A stretch of 64,000 bases of DNA. Source: Kudoa neothunni. Lineage: Eukaryota > Cnidaria. The position numbers and the translations under genes were made by a program. Location of the stretch: positions 4,712,001 to 4,776,000 of the forward strand of contig OZ199840.1 in assembly GCA_964304625.1 (NCBI GenBank). The letters run 5' to 3'. The stretch's first letter is position 1; each line of letters begins with the position of its first letter. This document shows positions 51,123 through 64,000 of this stretch, one piece after another. Below the pieces are notes generated by a model. That model was not told where the DNA came from, made no database searches, and worked only from the letters and a program-made list of their open reading frames with translations.

Positions 51123-53134
51123 ATTCTAAAACTAGGATATATTTACTAATAATACCAATTTGGTTCAACTATATATCATAAATGAGAACAGTGTAAAATG
51201 AAGTTATTAAAATGACTATTAGTTATTTATAATAGAGAAAATTATGTAAATATTAAATATAATATGATATAAGGCTTTATCAATTGTTTTAATCGAAATA
51301 AAAAAAATGAAAAATACTTTATACAACAATGAAGATTATAACAGTTTGGATCTATAAGTATTTAATATTGTGGGCTGTTTCGCGTAGTCAACTGGGAAAA
51401 GGCTATATTTAATGATTGATTCTAACGCAAATTGTCCAAAAATTTTGTTATCGTAATGCTTTATGTCATGAATATTTCGCCATAATATTTTAATGACGTT
51501 TAGCGAGCTAGGAGAAAATTGATACTTCAATAACCCGCTGTTAGGTTCAACTGGATTAAAATGAACGTTTAGCATATCTAACGCATAAGTAGTAAATTTC
51601 GATCAAAGTTTAAATCTAAAATAGGTTATTGTTGATGCATATTCGTAATTAGAGTTCGTATATATTTACCGTCGTTGGCACAGTTCATAAAAAGGGGGAT
51701 AGAGGATTATAACTATGGATGCTTACCAATTATAAACTCCCAAGAAGATATCATCTTGACAGAATTATCTAAATATAATATACTTTTCATTTATTTTTAA
51801 CATAATATCTCGTGAGAAATTAATCTTTCAGTTGAAATATTTAATGAACTAATAAGAAAAGTAAGACTTTTGTTTTATTTAAAATTCTATATTTTGAATT
51901 TTAAATAAGAATAATTGTTATATAATTATAAAAATCAACTTTTAATATTTTTAACTTACTATCAACTTGAGCTATACTCCTGTGAATAAAAATAATGAGT
52001 CCAAATGTAAACTAATACTACGTATATTATCAAAATTACGCAATATTATCACAAACGAATGCTTGAAGTGATTATCACCGTCTCTTGTTGATAAAATACT
52101 AATTATTGCAATTTTAACTTTCAATAATTGATGCTTAATATTAAGCAATAATAATCATTAAACCTTTCTTTAATATTGAAATATTTTATGAATTTTTATC
52201 TTTTGTAATTATTTTACAACAGTATTAAAGGGGAATCTCACATAGTCAAATCAAAATATTGATAAGAATTCGTTAGTTTATGATAATATACGCATTTTAA
52301 TGTAGAATTAACTGATACCATAGATATTTAGCTTGAAAATTAATTATACACCTTCAGAAATTTTTTAATTACAATAATCTTATTTAATTTATTTGATATA
52401 TTGTTGGCTTTTATAAAAAAGTAACAAAAATTATATTTATAATTATTAATAACCACTTAATTTAGAAAAAAGATTAAACTAATAAAATTTTGAAAATCAG
52501 CACTATATATTGAATTATTTCGAATATAAATATTCATTGATTAATAAATTAGAAAATAAATAATATAAATAAGATTTTTTGTTGAACTTAACCATTTATG
52601 GTTCGAATTTAGTATATGACGATATTCGTAATAATATATTTTATGAAATATTGACGCATTTCTAAATATGAAAAATTCCAAATTAATTCTATGGTATTCT
52701 GGCCAAAAATGACGATTATAAATAATCCAATTATATAATTTAAATGTGTGAGAATACAATTATTATTATATTTACTATAATTATTTATCATATAATTAAA
52801 AGTTTTTACTAAATTTAAATTAATTTTATATTCAAATAAAATGAGAAAATAATAAGATGAAGAAAGTACTATAAAATTAATTATACCATTAAAAATGGAA
52901 GTGAAAATATTAGTCTAAACTTTATATAAATTTCTAAGCAATTTTCCATTGTAATAACTCTTATATGGTTTTCGACTATATAAAAATAATTAGTACAAAA
53001 CGCTTAAAAATTTATATAAAATTTTACTACTTTTTCCAATGTTTCAGACCTAAATAATCATAATAATAATACAATGTGGGTGAATATGTGCTATATCCTT
53101 AATATTAAAAATCACATAAAATGCAGGACATGTA
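51123..53134. other. Intergenic between paralogues B and C
   Basis: Very AT-rich, with no supported feature. Minus frames near 51336-51575 and 52541-52791 carry no recognisable domain. Confidence 0.55.
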
Positions 53135-55018
53135 TCAGAAGAAATAACCTAGTTGTGGGTGGACACCTTTATTTTTCGCAGCGTACACTTTCATATGGTA
53201 TAAGAATGTGAGCAAGCTTATGATCACGAAAATTAAACTAAAAGCTACACTGGATACATAATACATCTTGTAGTTGTATGAAGTGTTTTCCCTATAACGA
53301 ATTCAAGCCAATGATAACTATTTATTATTGCATACAAGCAAAATGTAGTGTTGAATAAGTGCAATGGTATACTATCCCTATTGCATGGACTAAAATGCGG
53401 GAACGAAAGTTTCTCGCAACTAATTCCGTCTCCAAAATATCCTGGTTTGCATTCACAAGCATAGCTTCCCACAGTATTAATGCAAAACGCATTATTACTG
53501 CATTTGTTTTCTTGATCACATTCATTTAGGTCTATTTAATAATAATAATAACAACAACAGATAATATTATTAATATACCTTCTATAGATGATATTTGATT
53601 AACCGATTCTATAGTTACAGTGATGTTGGAATTGTTATGTGTTATGTTTAGAAATAGACTAGAGAGTTTATTGTTGCTTAATTTGTTTAGTAGGAAAAGG
53701 ATGTTATCGTCCAACCACATCAAAGAATAGTCAATAAAAAATTCATTCCCGCTATTAAATTTAAACATCATCCTAAAACTTAAATATAGAATCAACTACC
53801 TTGTATTCTTGATTTCAATATTTTTTACTGGAAAATTAATTTTATAAAGTTCTCTCAGGTACTAAATAATATTTTAATAAAAATAATATTTATTTTTTTA
53901 CCTCATTCGTTATTTTATTAATAATTACATTAGTCACTAAATTTATTCATTAATAATAAAAAAAATATCTCAAACAATTTATATTACATTCACTGTCTTG
54001 AGGTTGAGATAATATAATCTCACTGTTATTTGTATTTAATCCGACTAGGAATCGTTGTTCAAATCGAAATACCCCTAAAAAGTGTAAGAAAAATTTACAT
54101 ACACAGTTACTTGTACAACCAATTTCATATTGGTTTATATTTGGTTGATTAGCACATTCACAAGAGGTTTTATTTTGTAACAGCCCATTACTGTTATAGA
54201 TACAATTCAGTTTATTTTTATTGCTGTCTATTTAATTTTTTATAAAATAAGTTTACATAAAATGATGTCACTTGTTTCTAGGTTTATATCATTAATTGTA
54301 TAATTTGCTATGGTACCATTACGACTTCTGAGCAATCGTAGTAATCTAGTAGCTTTAATAGGACCTAATTTCATATTTTTCTGTAAGTATAATTTAAAAC
54401 TATAGTTAATTGATCCATTTCTAAAAAATTAATGTATACAAGAATATAATAATTAGATACTTTATGGAGGTGAGTTCAACACAAACAGTTGGGAATATTT
54501 GGTTGCTGGCACTGATTAGCTATATCATTTTAATTCATAATAGTTCAAATATATAATGAAGGACCTCGTTGTTTATTAATCGTGCGAAATCCTTGGTTAT
54601 AGGATCGCTTAAATTGGTGGTATATTCTGTTATTGATGATGGTGATGTATCCAACTTCAACATAAATGTCCAATAATTGAAGTCTACATGTATAATTGTA
54701 TCATTTATTTCAAATATCAAATAATAAAAACCTTTTCCATTGCACATTTCACTCTCTACTAATCCCCTACACACACATATATCTCCATCCTCATCACAGT
54801 AAGTTTGAGGCCTACACTGAGTTTGGTTGGTGACAGTCAGGTAGGTTGCTGTTAAAGCTGGTCTACTGGCATAAACTAACATGAATGAATTTTCCAGTAA
54901 GATCAAAATCAAAAATTCTAACACCAATATAACTATAATTAATTATATTATATTATTGGAAAAATTATGTGCAATATCTATAAGGAGTACTCTTAATTTT
55001 ACTACCACTGTGAACCAT
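53135..55018 (-). CDS. SEA/EGF type I membrane protein C, lacking the mucin region
   Basis: Third paralogue. Exon 1 (55006-55018, 13 nt) joins the exon ending at 54932 to give the signal peptide MVHSVILVLEFLILILLENS. The four-Cys module (QCRPQTYCDEDGDICVC) follows at once; the Ser/Thr region of A and B is absent. SEA-like exons include VDFNYWTFMLKLD (about 54640-54700) and a stretch near 53580-53770 (FFIDYSLMWLDDNILFLLN). The EGF module at 53400-53530 reads DLNECDQENKCSNNAFCIN then VGSYACECKPGYFGDGISC, with a full calcium-binding consensus. NTSYNYKMYYVSS leads into one TM helix and a longer tail (YAAKNKGVHPQLGYFF). Intermediate exons were placed only approximately. Confidence 0.78.
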
Positions 55019-55209
55019 TCAAAATTTATCAACTAACCAAACCAACCTATCGTAGGTCTTATATAGTTGCTCGTGATCTTATATTTACGCAAAAAATAAA
55101 ACTTCAATAAATTTTGTGAAATTTGAATAAATTAGGAAAAAATTGATAAAAAATGAAACACTTGAAATATAACAAATTAATCTTAATCGAATTAATAAGT
55201 AAGTGTGTG

Positions 55210-55876
55210 TTAATCCAACTGCTCGTTTTCAATATAATGTTTGTACGCAGAATAATCCATATATGAACTGACTTCATTTGGATCGAATTCAGCTATTTTG
55301 GCAATCCAACCTGTAATCAATTTTAAATTGATATTCTAAGTGTGTATCAAAAATACCTTTTTCATAAGGATCTCTATTAAGTAGAGTGGGATTTTCCACG
55401 AGTTTTGAATTAACCTCAACTATTTCTCCAGAAACCGGCATAAACACATCTGTTGCTGCTTTTGAACTCTCCAAAACGCAAAACTTTTCTAAAATTATTT
55501 GAAGGTAATTCATGATTTCTTTTGAAAATACCTCCTTTTTGATACTTTTGCCCAATATTTGGCAAACTAACAAAGGTTAAATCTCCGATATTGTCCTTCA
55601 ATATGTGTATTTGAATTTATGTCACTTATTCGTAGAAATAAAATCACTTGAGCGTAGCTACTAATACCAATTGGATATGGTTTCGTTTTAATGTCGATCC
55701 ATTCGTGGGTTTTGGTGAATTTTCTAGTTGCTTGACAACAAGTATAATACGTTTATTGAGTTGCTACTACTGTGTTTATCGTTGGTTAAAAAACGCCGTT
55801 GAACACTTAAAATTTCCCAGTCAACTAATCGATAGATTTTTTGTGGAAAAATTAATTTTTGCATACCACCAGCCAT
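55210..55876 (-). CDS. GCSH: Glycine cleavage system H protein
   Basis: Mitochondrial lipoyl carrier that shuttles the aminomethyl group between the P, T and L proteins of glycine decarboxylase. Five exons, 55771-55876, 55648-55730, 55532-55595, 55357-55488 and 55210-55310, splice in frame to 161 residues, with introns of 40-52 bp. The first 40 residues are basic and amphipathic (IYRLVDW...SVQRRFL), as expected of a mitochondrial presequence. The mature part starts RKFTKTHEWI. The lipoylation motif is intact: LESSKAATDVFMPVSGEIVE, with the modified Lys in SSKAA. ENPTLLNRDPYEKGWIAKI and a C-terminal YKHYIENEQLD complete the family pattern. No in-frame ATG lies upstream of 55876 within the exon. 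Confidence 0.95.
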
Positions 55877-57730
55877 ATTTATTTTAAAAGTTAATCTCGC
55901 GAAGATGGGTGACAAATTACGACGGATTTAGACAGTGATAAAAAATGTGTGCTATTCTCTTTTCTATTAAAAAAACTCGTTAAATGAGGTATATATTACA
56001 TTGTAAAAATTTTAAATTAACTTTTCAATAAAGTGAAGAAGTTATGGGCAGATTTTGTATAAATGGAATATAGATCTCTTTTATTAAATTCCGTATATGT
56101 TTAAACTTTAAAAAATATTCTTATTTCATGTTTATGATATCTATTAGATAAAAAATTTAGATTTAGAACTCGAGTTTGCGCATTGGTTGGATGAAAATTG
56201 GGTATTACATTTTTACGTCAAATGTTGCACATTGAACATATCGCTGTATTTCTACCAATCTATATGCAGTGAAGTTTTCTATCATCATTATACGAATTTT
56301 TTATTGGTTTATATAATTTTATAATAAATTAAGGTTCTCCTTAGATATCAATGTCAATATCAATATCAATTACCTAATGATCAAGTAAATTTAAAGTTTC
56401 ATACTATTTCTACTTTTTAATATACTAAGAAACTTGATTTTTTACATTTAAATTTCGTCAATCTTTAATGTTCGGAATCGGCATTCTTCGGGAGACGAAT
56501 ATGTATTTATTTTGATTACAGTAAATAAGGGGGTTTTCGTGTATTAATAAAAGTTGATGTAAACATAAAAGATTAGGATTTTTACGAAAATTTGTTAAAA
56601 ATCATTATTGAATTGTACTTGATTTAAAATTTCCCACAAATTTAACAATTAATCGATTTTTCGAACGATTTTGAAGGAAACGTTATAAGAGCGTAAGCGC
56701 ACACGTAAAGAGAGATTTATTGAGGGAAATTTGTAGTCGTTGGAATTGTAATAAACAAGTTATTCTTTATGTTTGCGCGTTGATTATTTTTTCTCAAACA
56801 TTCATAATGAAGACTATGAAAATATAATGCAAACAAAATAAATTGAAAGTGTATATTTTTTAATTAAAAAATAATATTTTTACTAATAACTTATTTTTAA
56901 GTGTATAAACATAAAAACTGTTAAAAAAGAATATATTATTAATTAATAAAATTTTAACTATAAATCAAATGCAATCCCCATTTGAATATCATGAAGAAGA
57001 AATATTTACAGGTATTCTATACAAGAAGTCATATATTGATTAATTATTAGAATTTTTATCGTTTTTACATTAAACGTATAATTAAATATGGTATTATTTC
57101 TGACTATTTTGTTGATTTTTCAAATATATATATATATATATATAAGTTGTAATATATGCTGATCGTAACCTCTGTATGATTGATGATAGATAACGATTAT
57201 TCAAAGAATTTAGATTATTCACAAAAGTCGTTTTATCTAATTAATTTTCTCTTTATATTTAGAATTGGTTTTAATAACAATTCTATGAATCTTGTCATTA
57301 ATATATAATAAAATTTTATGTAAAATGTAAAGATTAGTTAATATGACTAATAAATTTAAAAAAAATAATTATAATGTTTGAACTTATAAAGTAAAAAATA
57401 ACCACATGTTTTTAATTTTAGATAATTAAGGTTAAGGTTAAAGTTAAAGTTAAAATTTATTACTGGTATGTTAAAAAAAAATAAATCAATTGGGTTAAAT
57501 CGAGAAGAAACAAATGATTTATGAGAAAGAAACAAAAGGAATAAGCAATTTTCACAAATTTCTTGGGTCCTAAACATGCCGTTAGTTAACTAATAAAGTT
57601 GGTCGGGTAATAAATTATTTAAAATGATCGTGCTAAAAAATAACGAATATAATAAAATAATAAACTAGTCTAAAAATTAGTTTGTCAGAGAATGCATTAA
57701 AAATTTCAATTTTAATAATTAGAGTATGAT
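55877..57730. other. Intergenic, AT-rich
   Basis: No feature is supported beyond a TA run at 57125-57144 and a short (GGTTAA)-like stretch near 57427. Confidence 0.6.
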
Positions 57731-59988
57731 CTATTTTTTCTTGAATACCATGAAACCAATAACACATATCAACAAAGCTATAATAATTCCACCAACAATC
57801 AGCCTAAATAATATTTGAATTCAATCATTAAACAATCGAAATTACATAACTTTTGTTCCGCCGGTAGAAGCACTAAATAAAGTTAATGTATTATGGAATT
57901 AATGAATTTAATACTATCTTACCCATCCGAGGCTCCTAAAATAATCATTAATGAATTATATTAGTCACAATCAGTACAATTTACCATTCTCATGAGTTTC
58001 TGTTGTAACAACGCTGCTTTGTTGATCAGATATTGGAGCTGAAAAGTCAATTATGACTGGCTCGCTAAAATATCTCGCTTGAACTATCATTGATCCATCT
58101 ATGTAAGATAGAGCGTTGTAAAATGTGACCTCTTTGTTGCACTTCCCCTCCCAGTCAGTTGTTTTATCATATACACCATATAGGAATTGTATATCTCCTT
58201 CCATCGTGTCCACGAAAGTAAAGTCACATATATGCTCATCACCTGAAGGTTCCAAACCTGTTGTTACGATTAAATCAGCATTATTCCATGTGTATGTCAC
58301 ATTTAGTTTTTCCAGTTTAGCACCTTTATCAATGTCATTCATGTTCATTTAATAATTTTTACTAGTTTTAACGGTCACTATGTTTTTAGGTAAGTCGCCA
58401 ATGTATTTGTCAAAAAAATATTTGAATTGATATTCGGTATCGGAAGAAAGATTTTTGATTGTCATCGGTTCTTCACATAAACCATAACAGTCATTTGATT
58501 CTTCACATTGAGAAGGGCTGAATTCATTTTGACCACTTAGTTTTTGGAGAATTTTACAATAAACTCCATCAAATTGAGTCACATTTGGAGCTATGGTCAT
58601 TATTACGTGTTCGTAATATGATGTTATCTTCGGAGCTTTTGTCATGTTATAACTATCTATATTTAGATTAGGATAAATTATTTATATGGTTTAGTGCCTG
58701 TCGTAAAAATTTTCTCCGCAATGTAGGATTTATCACCACCACTGTAGGTCACCTTTACAATGTATTTGGTGTTTTGTTCCAAACCATAAATTGTTTCAGT
58801 TTCTTGGCAATTAGTGGGGCATGGTTGTTTTAATTCAGCATCACACTTAGCATCAATATTAACCTTTGGGTAATCTTGTTTTTTTAATTCAATTGTGCAA
58901 GTTGCACTAGTTAAATCATCCTTTAATTCTCCAACAGAGATAACAGCAGTGGAATCAGTAGGTTTGATTGTAAGTTTACCTTTTCCAACTATTTGATTTT
59001 AATTTATAGTATATATAATAAGTAATCACTTCTTAGTGTCTTTTCCACTCCTTCGTGATTTCTAGTTGACACTTTCACTTTAAAATCCTTATCTGTATTT
59101 TCAGTATAACTTTTTTCCATGACAACTTCAGTACATAACTGATAACAATCACCACCGCCAGTTATATCACAAGAACTTGAAAATTGTTCGCTATTCATTT
59201 TGATTTCGAATTTGCAAATTTCATCCGGAATATCTTCATCAAAAACAATTTTTATCTTGTTACTTTGATTCTCAATTTTTTCGATATGATAAGGATATTT
59301 TACCAATGGATTAAACTCCATAATTTTGTTGTTTTGTCTATACAGGTGGATATTGGGTTGGATACTTCCACAAGAGAGTTTGATTGCGTCACTACTCATG
59401 GAATCGAAGAATCCAGTGAGTTTATTTTCAGCGTTACATTCAGTGTCATTTCGTGGAACGAATTTATCCAGGATTTTATCTCCACTGGTCAGTTTACAAG
59501 TTTGGGGATGACTGCAAATATTTTTTGTCGTGAATTCAATTGAAGTTGTATTAACGTTAAATAGAGTTTCAGGTGTTTTATCCGAAGCTACAGAAAGATT
59601 AAATCAGAATTCTCCAAAGTGACTTACTATGAACCACTTTGAGAGTTTCAATGTCAGATTTTGATTTTACTTGCACATAATAGACAGGATCAGCAGTTCC
59701 TGTTGATATGGTGTATTTTCCATTGCATGGTATAATATGAGTATTCATTTCTTCAGAACCACTTTGTTCATAGTGATAGAAATGATCATTTTTTTCCAGT
59801 AACCTGACTTCGCATTTTTTTCCTGAGGATCCCTCAAGTTTTAGATAGATTAGATCCTCTGAATTTTCTTGATCACGCTCAACATAGTATTTATGTGACT
59901 GGACTAAAATAATGTAACCTAAATACAACAAATTCTAAAATATACTGCTGCAGAAAAATGCAAATAATAATAAAGCAATCATCCGCAT
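57731..59988 (-). CDS. Cys-bearing fibronectin-III-like repeat membrane protein
   Basis: Predicted single-pass surface protein. Exon 1 (59946-59988) plus exon 2 (from 59903) give the signal peptide MRMIALLLFAFFCSIQS. The ectodomain is a row of roughly five beta-sandwich-like repeats with fibronectin-III traits (for example DTEYQFKYFFDK and QNTKYIVKV, like the F-strand NTEYxFxV). They carry a lineage-specific cysteine signature: CDITGGGDCYQLC, CEESNDCYGLC and a looser CDAELKQPCPTNC. The last repeat ends near 57975. A Gly/Ser stalk, ENGASDGASTGGTK, is spelled across a 13-nt exon (57923-57935) and a 27-nt exon (57846-57872). Then come the TM helix IVGGIIIALLICVIGFMVF and KKK-stop. Ligand unknown; recognition or adhesion is inferred. 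Confidence 0.75.
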
Positions 59989-61814
59989 TCCTATTTTTTA
60001 TTTTAATGAATACACCAATTCAACACAGATTATTATTTAATATGATTATAACTATCGATATATGTGAATTAAACTAACGTTACGTTCGGCTAATTCGTAA
60101 ATTTCATGTAAAAAATAGTATCGAAAAATATATAAACACAAATGAAAAAATTTCTAATGCCTAGTTGGATCTGATGTTGTGAAATTGTATTTATTATCCA
60201 ATTCCAAGTTATTTTAGATGTGGATTAATGATGAGGCATTGACAATTGGAACTGAGAAAAATATATACTAATATATAATTCATAACAAATTATTAAATTT
60301 ATAAATTTATTTAATAATTAAATAACTATTAGTAAGATTTTTATTAAGGAAAATAAATCAATTTACTTTTAAACTCTAAACAGATCAATTATGTATTGGT
60401 AACGTTGTACTTTTATCAATGGATTCAAGTTTAAGTTTGGCAGTGTCTTTTTTGCCGGACACACCTTTCCTCCTAAAATAATAATTCAACCGATACCGTT
60501 TTTTTCTAAAAATATCCTTCATAAATGCAGAATATAAATTTAGTTTTATTTATTTTTTAGTTAACCGTTAGGCATCCAAATGCATCGAAAGATATTTTTA
60601 GTTCTCGTATAAGTATCAGTGCAAAATACTTTAAGTTTTCGATAAATCAATGTATATTTACCTAATAAAACTCATTTTATGTAGTATGGCGACATAAACG
60701 AGTAAAATGATCTTATAAATTTTGCTGTAATGTTGATATTTTCAAGTTCAATCATTATAGAAGAAGAGTTTGATCAAACGCTACTTATGCAAGATATTAC
60801 ACCAGATCTTGAGGTTGGTGATATATTCCTGAAGTATGGAATGTCTAAAGAATCATTGAAAATGTACCAAAAGCGGATGCAAATTTTTTATTGGATAGGA
60901 TGTTCTAGATAATTTTCCACATTAAGAGATTTACCAGTGATTTGCTAATTTATTTATCAAGTATGAGGACAGAGCGAGCGAGTAGGCAGTTAGAGAGCTA
61001 AAAATCCGAATTGTTTAAAAATTAAACTCAGACATTAACATAAGATATAACACATCATTAACGTTATTAGCGTAAAATATTTTGGCAGATGAAATAAATA
61101 ATTAAATCGACTCTTATTCCAATAGTTATACTTGTTTCTTCTACATAAGTATGAATATAAAATGCAGACGTATTATCTCTACTAGAAAGGAAATGAATAT
61201 GAATTTATAGCACTAAAAAATTTGTAATTAGAAGAGACACAAAAATTATTATCTTTCATATATTTAAAGGACCAAAGATATACATATTTAGAATCATTCG
61301 TGTAGTGTGCAGCCAGTTATTATAGAAATTTCGAGTCAAAGATCTTCTTCGAATTTTACATTTAAGCGATATTTGAAGCTAAAATTTTTTTAGTGAAATA
61401 ACATCATTGAGGTCTGAAAAAACAGGGACTCAAAATGATTTATTAAACGACATTTTGGATGAATTAATCTCGCTTATTTTCAATGGAGATTTTTTGGATA
61501 ACGTAGCTCATTTCTTCCACTATTCATACATCAACGTAATTTAGTCCAAACCAACGTCTGAATCTACTTTCAGCAACAATCAAGAAATTTCAGATCCAAA
61601 ATGTAATTTGAGTGCCTTTAGTAACATTCTTATTTTACACTTCGTTACTGAGGAACCATGAACGGAGAGGGTGGGAATACAAGAAGCAGTTCAAGATAGT
61701 GGCACATCATAAATAACTGATATGGGAATCTTAGATATTTTGAATGATTCTACAGTTAAATATCCGTCTTTGATAGCTATGTGAATTTTATCCATGCTGC
61801 AAAATTCATGAAAT

Positions 61815-61895
61815 TATAGGAATAAATTTGCCAACAGTAATGAAGTTGAGAGGTAGACCAAAATTTTTATTATCAACAGCTATTGATTTTAGTAT
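61815..61895 (+). mobile_element. Possible ZSWIM-type MULE C-terminal scrap
   Basis: The frame reads GINLPTVMKLRGRPKFLLST. Many ZSWIM-like MULE proteins carry LP followed by RGRPKG and TVIGLP near their C-terminus, and the copy at 4.7-7.4 kb has LPSKFEYKSRPKGSSTTVI. The upstream 400 bp may be further decayed parts of the same element. Confidence 0.4.
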
Positions 61896-62917
61896 AAAAA
61901 ACTCTTTTATTATGATGACAATAATGTAACACAATGTCGACAGAGGATTCAAACAATTTTATGTGACTTACACAGTATCATTTATTTACAAATTAAAAAG
62001 TAGAATATTCAATATTTTATTAAATTTTAATATTTTATAAATCATTCCGTGAGATATTTATCTTATTGTAAGAATTTTAAAAACTAATTTGCCAAATAGT
62101 TATATTACACCTTGATTTTGTTTGGACTTTATTGATAAAAATTAGTAATTTTAAAGTGTATCCCTGAATTAATGAAACTAAGTTTATATTCTGCATTTAT
62201 AAAGGATATTTTTTGGACAAGATCGTATTGGTGTAATTATTATTTTAGGAGAAAAAGTGCGTCCGGAAAAATAGACACATCCTTTAAGTTATTGTATAAA
62301 TAATTCGAAATTCATAATTACAACGTGATTTTTATATGACACATAGTATAGAATTATTCGATTCACTAATTAAGAACACGCTAAGTCTTGTTAATGAGTT
62401 ATATTTGCATTGGTGCTTGTAAATTAACTACTTTATAACATGATATTTGTTATTAATTAATTTTAAATTTCAACGGCGTATTAAGCTTATATTAAGAATT
62501 TCCTAGATAGGGATCACAAAGTACCTTTAAATATTAAGATCACTTATAAAAAACATTAATATTTGATTTCATAAAAAAAATTTATAATACAGAAAATTTA
62601 AAATAAAGTTTAAAACTATTTAAAACGACTAATCATTGCATTAGCCTACACAAACCATACGTCAACGCCAACAGAATATTTTTGTTAATTAGACCGTAAT
62701 TCATTAAATGCATTTCAGAGAATAGAAGTTATTCGAAGAGATCACAGTGTTTGAAAACTAGAAAAAATATTAAATATTTGTATAATGTATAATTTTACAT
62801 TAAATAACTAACCTTTTTAAGAAATGATATTATCCAGCTTAATTCGAATTACCATTATTTTATAAAAAAGGAAACGAATGTAAGATAAAATTTTATTAAC
62901 ATGAATGATATGTCAAT

Positions 62918-62985
62918 TTAACCTTCTAATAGACCGAAAATCGATTGCACTCCGATGGACTCTGGGGTAATTTTCTACCCCAAAT
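62918..62985 (+). mobile_element. piggyBac-like left terminus
   Basis: TTAA is followed by CCTTCTAATAGACCG and, 45 bp further on, the palindrome GGGGTAATTTTCTACCCC. This is the layout seen at the ends of the 14.5-kb MITE. A related motif, GGGGTTGATTTCTAGCCC, lies at 63669-63686 and could mark the decayed other side. Confidence 0.4.
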
Positions 62986-63709
62986 TCTTATTTTATCGCT
63001 TTTTACAAAAAATCCGTAAGATGAAATATTAAAGATTTCGGCGGATAGACAAAAAAAGAATAAAAGTTAGAACACAAATAATTCGTTAATAATCCCACGA
63101 ATATTCCTTTTGTCAACAACCGTCGTAGTAGTTTTTAATTCTGATTTCGATTGGCTGTGTGTTGTTCTAATTAAAGCATTTAAAATTATAATATTAATCT
63201 ACATAATTTTTTAGTCTATTTGTAGGCCACAAATAAACCGCATTTAATGCAAACAAGACTCTCAATAATTTATTGCAAATTGCACACACAACGTTGGTTT
63301 TTTAATCCATTTTCTTGGAATAAAAATTAAAGGCGGTATAAGACTTGATTGTCATGATTCACTCCTTTAGTAGGGCATATAATAACTTTGCCATCGTTTA
63401 AAGAATTCCTCTGAAAAATATCATTCTCAAAAAACGTTTTTATATAGAATCACGTGATCTACTTACAGTTTGTAACGTTGTATCGTAAAATCTAGAAAAT
63501 AGTAATTCCTAAGACTTAACATTTATTCCAAAAATTGTTATTTTAATTTTAGCAAAAAAATTGTTATTTTATTTTAGTATGTAAATAAAATTATTCTGAA
63601 GGAATACGAGCAATCTCAGAATGTTTGAAATTATAAATAACAAATCATACAATAAACAAAGTCTCATTGGGGTTGATTTCTAGCCCAAATCCATAGGAGC
63701 AGTGGTTCC

Positions 63710-63750
63710 CAACCTTTTTGACACGCGTACCCCCTATTAGCTAAGCTAAA
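63710..63750 (+). mobile_element. hAT-like terminal inverted repeat
   Basis: Reads CAGTGGTTCCCAACCTTTTT followed by GACACGCGTACCCCCT, a textbook hAT terminus. The rest of the element, if any, runs toward the end of the window. Confidence 0.65.
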
Positions 63751-64000
63751 CGAATACGAACCTCAAGCATTTCATTTCATGTAAATTTTTGCTAGTAATA
63801 TTTTTGTTAAAAAAATATTGTCTTATATGCTAGATTTCCATATACATTCACAAGTTTTAGCTCTAATTAAACAATAATTTTCACTAAAAGCGCTTTTTAA
63901 TAAAAATATTCTTGAGGTAATCATCTTAAAACAAAATGTTTATTTCGATAAGCATTAAAAATGTAATAGCGATTTTAAAAATAAGAAACCTACAGGTATA

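Larger units (their letters stand above)
59989..64000. other. Gene-poor end with transposon debris
   Basis: No gene is supported. A 60-codon frame at 60730-60912 and a possible two-exon 33-residue minus-strand peptide (ATG near 60676, second exon near 60390-60475) are too short to call. Three transposon scraps are listed separately. Confidence 0.5.

Noticed and set aside
60377-60676. Possible two-exon minus-strand peptide of 33 residues (MSFIRRKGVSGKKDT...)
   Set aside because: The splice sites are acceptable, but the product is too short and unlike anything known to me to be called a gene.

Overview
The window is AT-rich nuclear DNA of a small-genome animal. Coding exons are short and split by tiny GT-AG introns: those I could place are mostly 39-73 bp, with two of about 120 bp. 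TGG is Trp and TAA/TAG/TGA all end well-conserved genes, so the code is standard. EPLIN-type LIM, septin, NAA38, TMEM50 and SEA/EGF membrane genes point to a metazoan. The compact introns, the base composition and the many decayed DNA transposons (ZSWIM-type MULE, ZBED-type hAT, Tigger, Tc1/IS630, piggyBac-like) fit a reduced parasitic lineage such as a myxozoan cnidarian or an orthonectid. The species itself is inference.

Layout: 1-1967 (minus) RabGGTase alpha; 4.7-7.4 kb a broken ZSWIM-type MULE ending in a PHD finger; 10.3-12.1 kb a ten-exon septin; 13-14.7 kb short hAT-like and piggyBac-like elements; 15.4-15.8 kb NAA38 (plus) facing TMEM50 (minus); 18.9-19.8 kb a Tigger relic; 20.0-20.6 kb an ARF GTPase (minus); 23.8-24.8 kb a hAT relic; 27.8-28.2 kb a minimal LIM gene; 29.0-33.5 kb a graveyard of MULE, hAT, Tc1/IS630 and Tigger pieces; 33.6-36.2 kb a long unrecognised four-exon gene; 36-41.8 kb intergenic DNA with a 14-bp minisatellite and a hAT fragment; 41.8-42.2 kb the 3' end of an unknown plus-strand gene.

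From 42.3 kb on, the minus strand carries a surface-protein cluster. There are three tandem paralogues (42.4-45.4, 48.2-51.1 and 53.1-55.0 kb). Each has a tiny signal-peptide exon, a four-Cys module, a SEA-like region, an EGF module, a transmembrane segment and a short tail. Two of them carry mucin-like Ser/Thr regions. Glycine-cleavage H protein follows (55.2-55.9 kb), then another single-pass surface protein (57.7-60.0 kb) made of Cys-bearing fibronectin-III-like repeats with 13- and 27-nt microexons. The last 4 kb holds transposon debris only.

The housekeeping genes cover Rab prenylation, septin cytoskeleton, Arf trafficking, N-terminal acetylation and glycine cleavage, and show no operon-like linkage. 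The most interesting items are the triplicated mucin/SEA/EGF family, a septin that keeps its P-loop and AKAD motifs but has lost the G3 DTPG motif, the microexon surface protein, and the unassigned gene at 33.6-36.2 kb. I saw no reverse transcriptase, integrase, capsid, CRISPR or rRNA. One tRNA-like promoter was seen, inside a SINE-like element.
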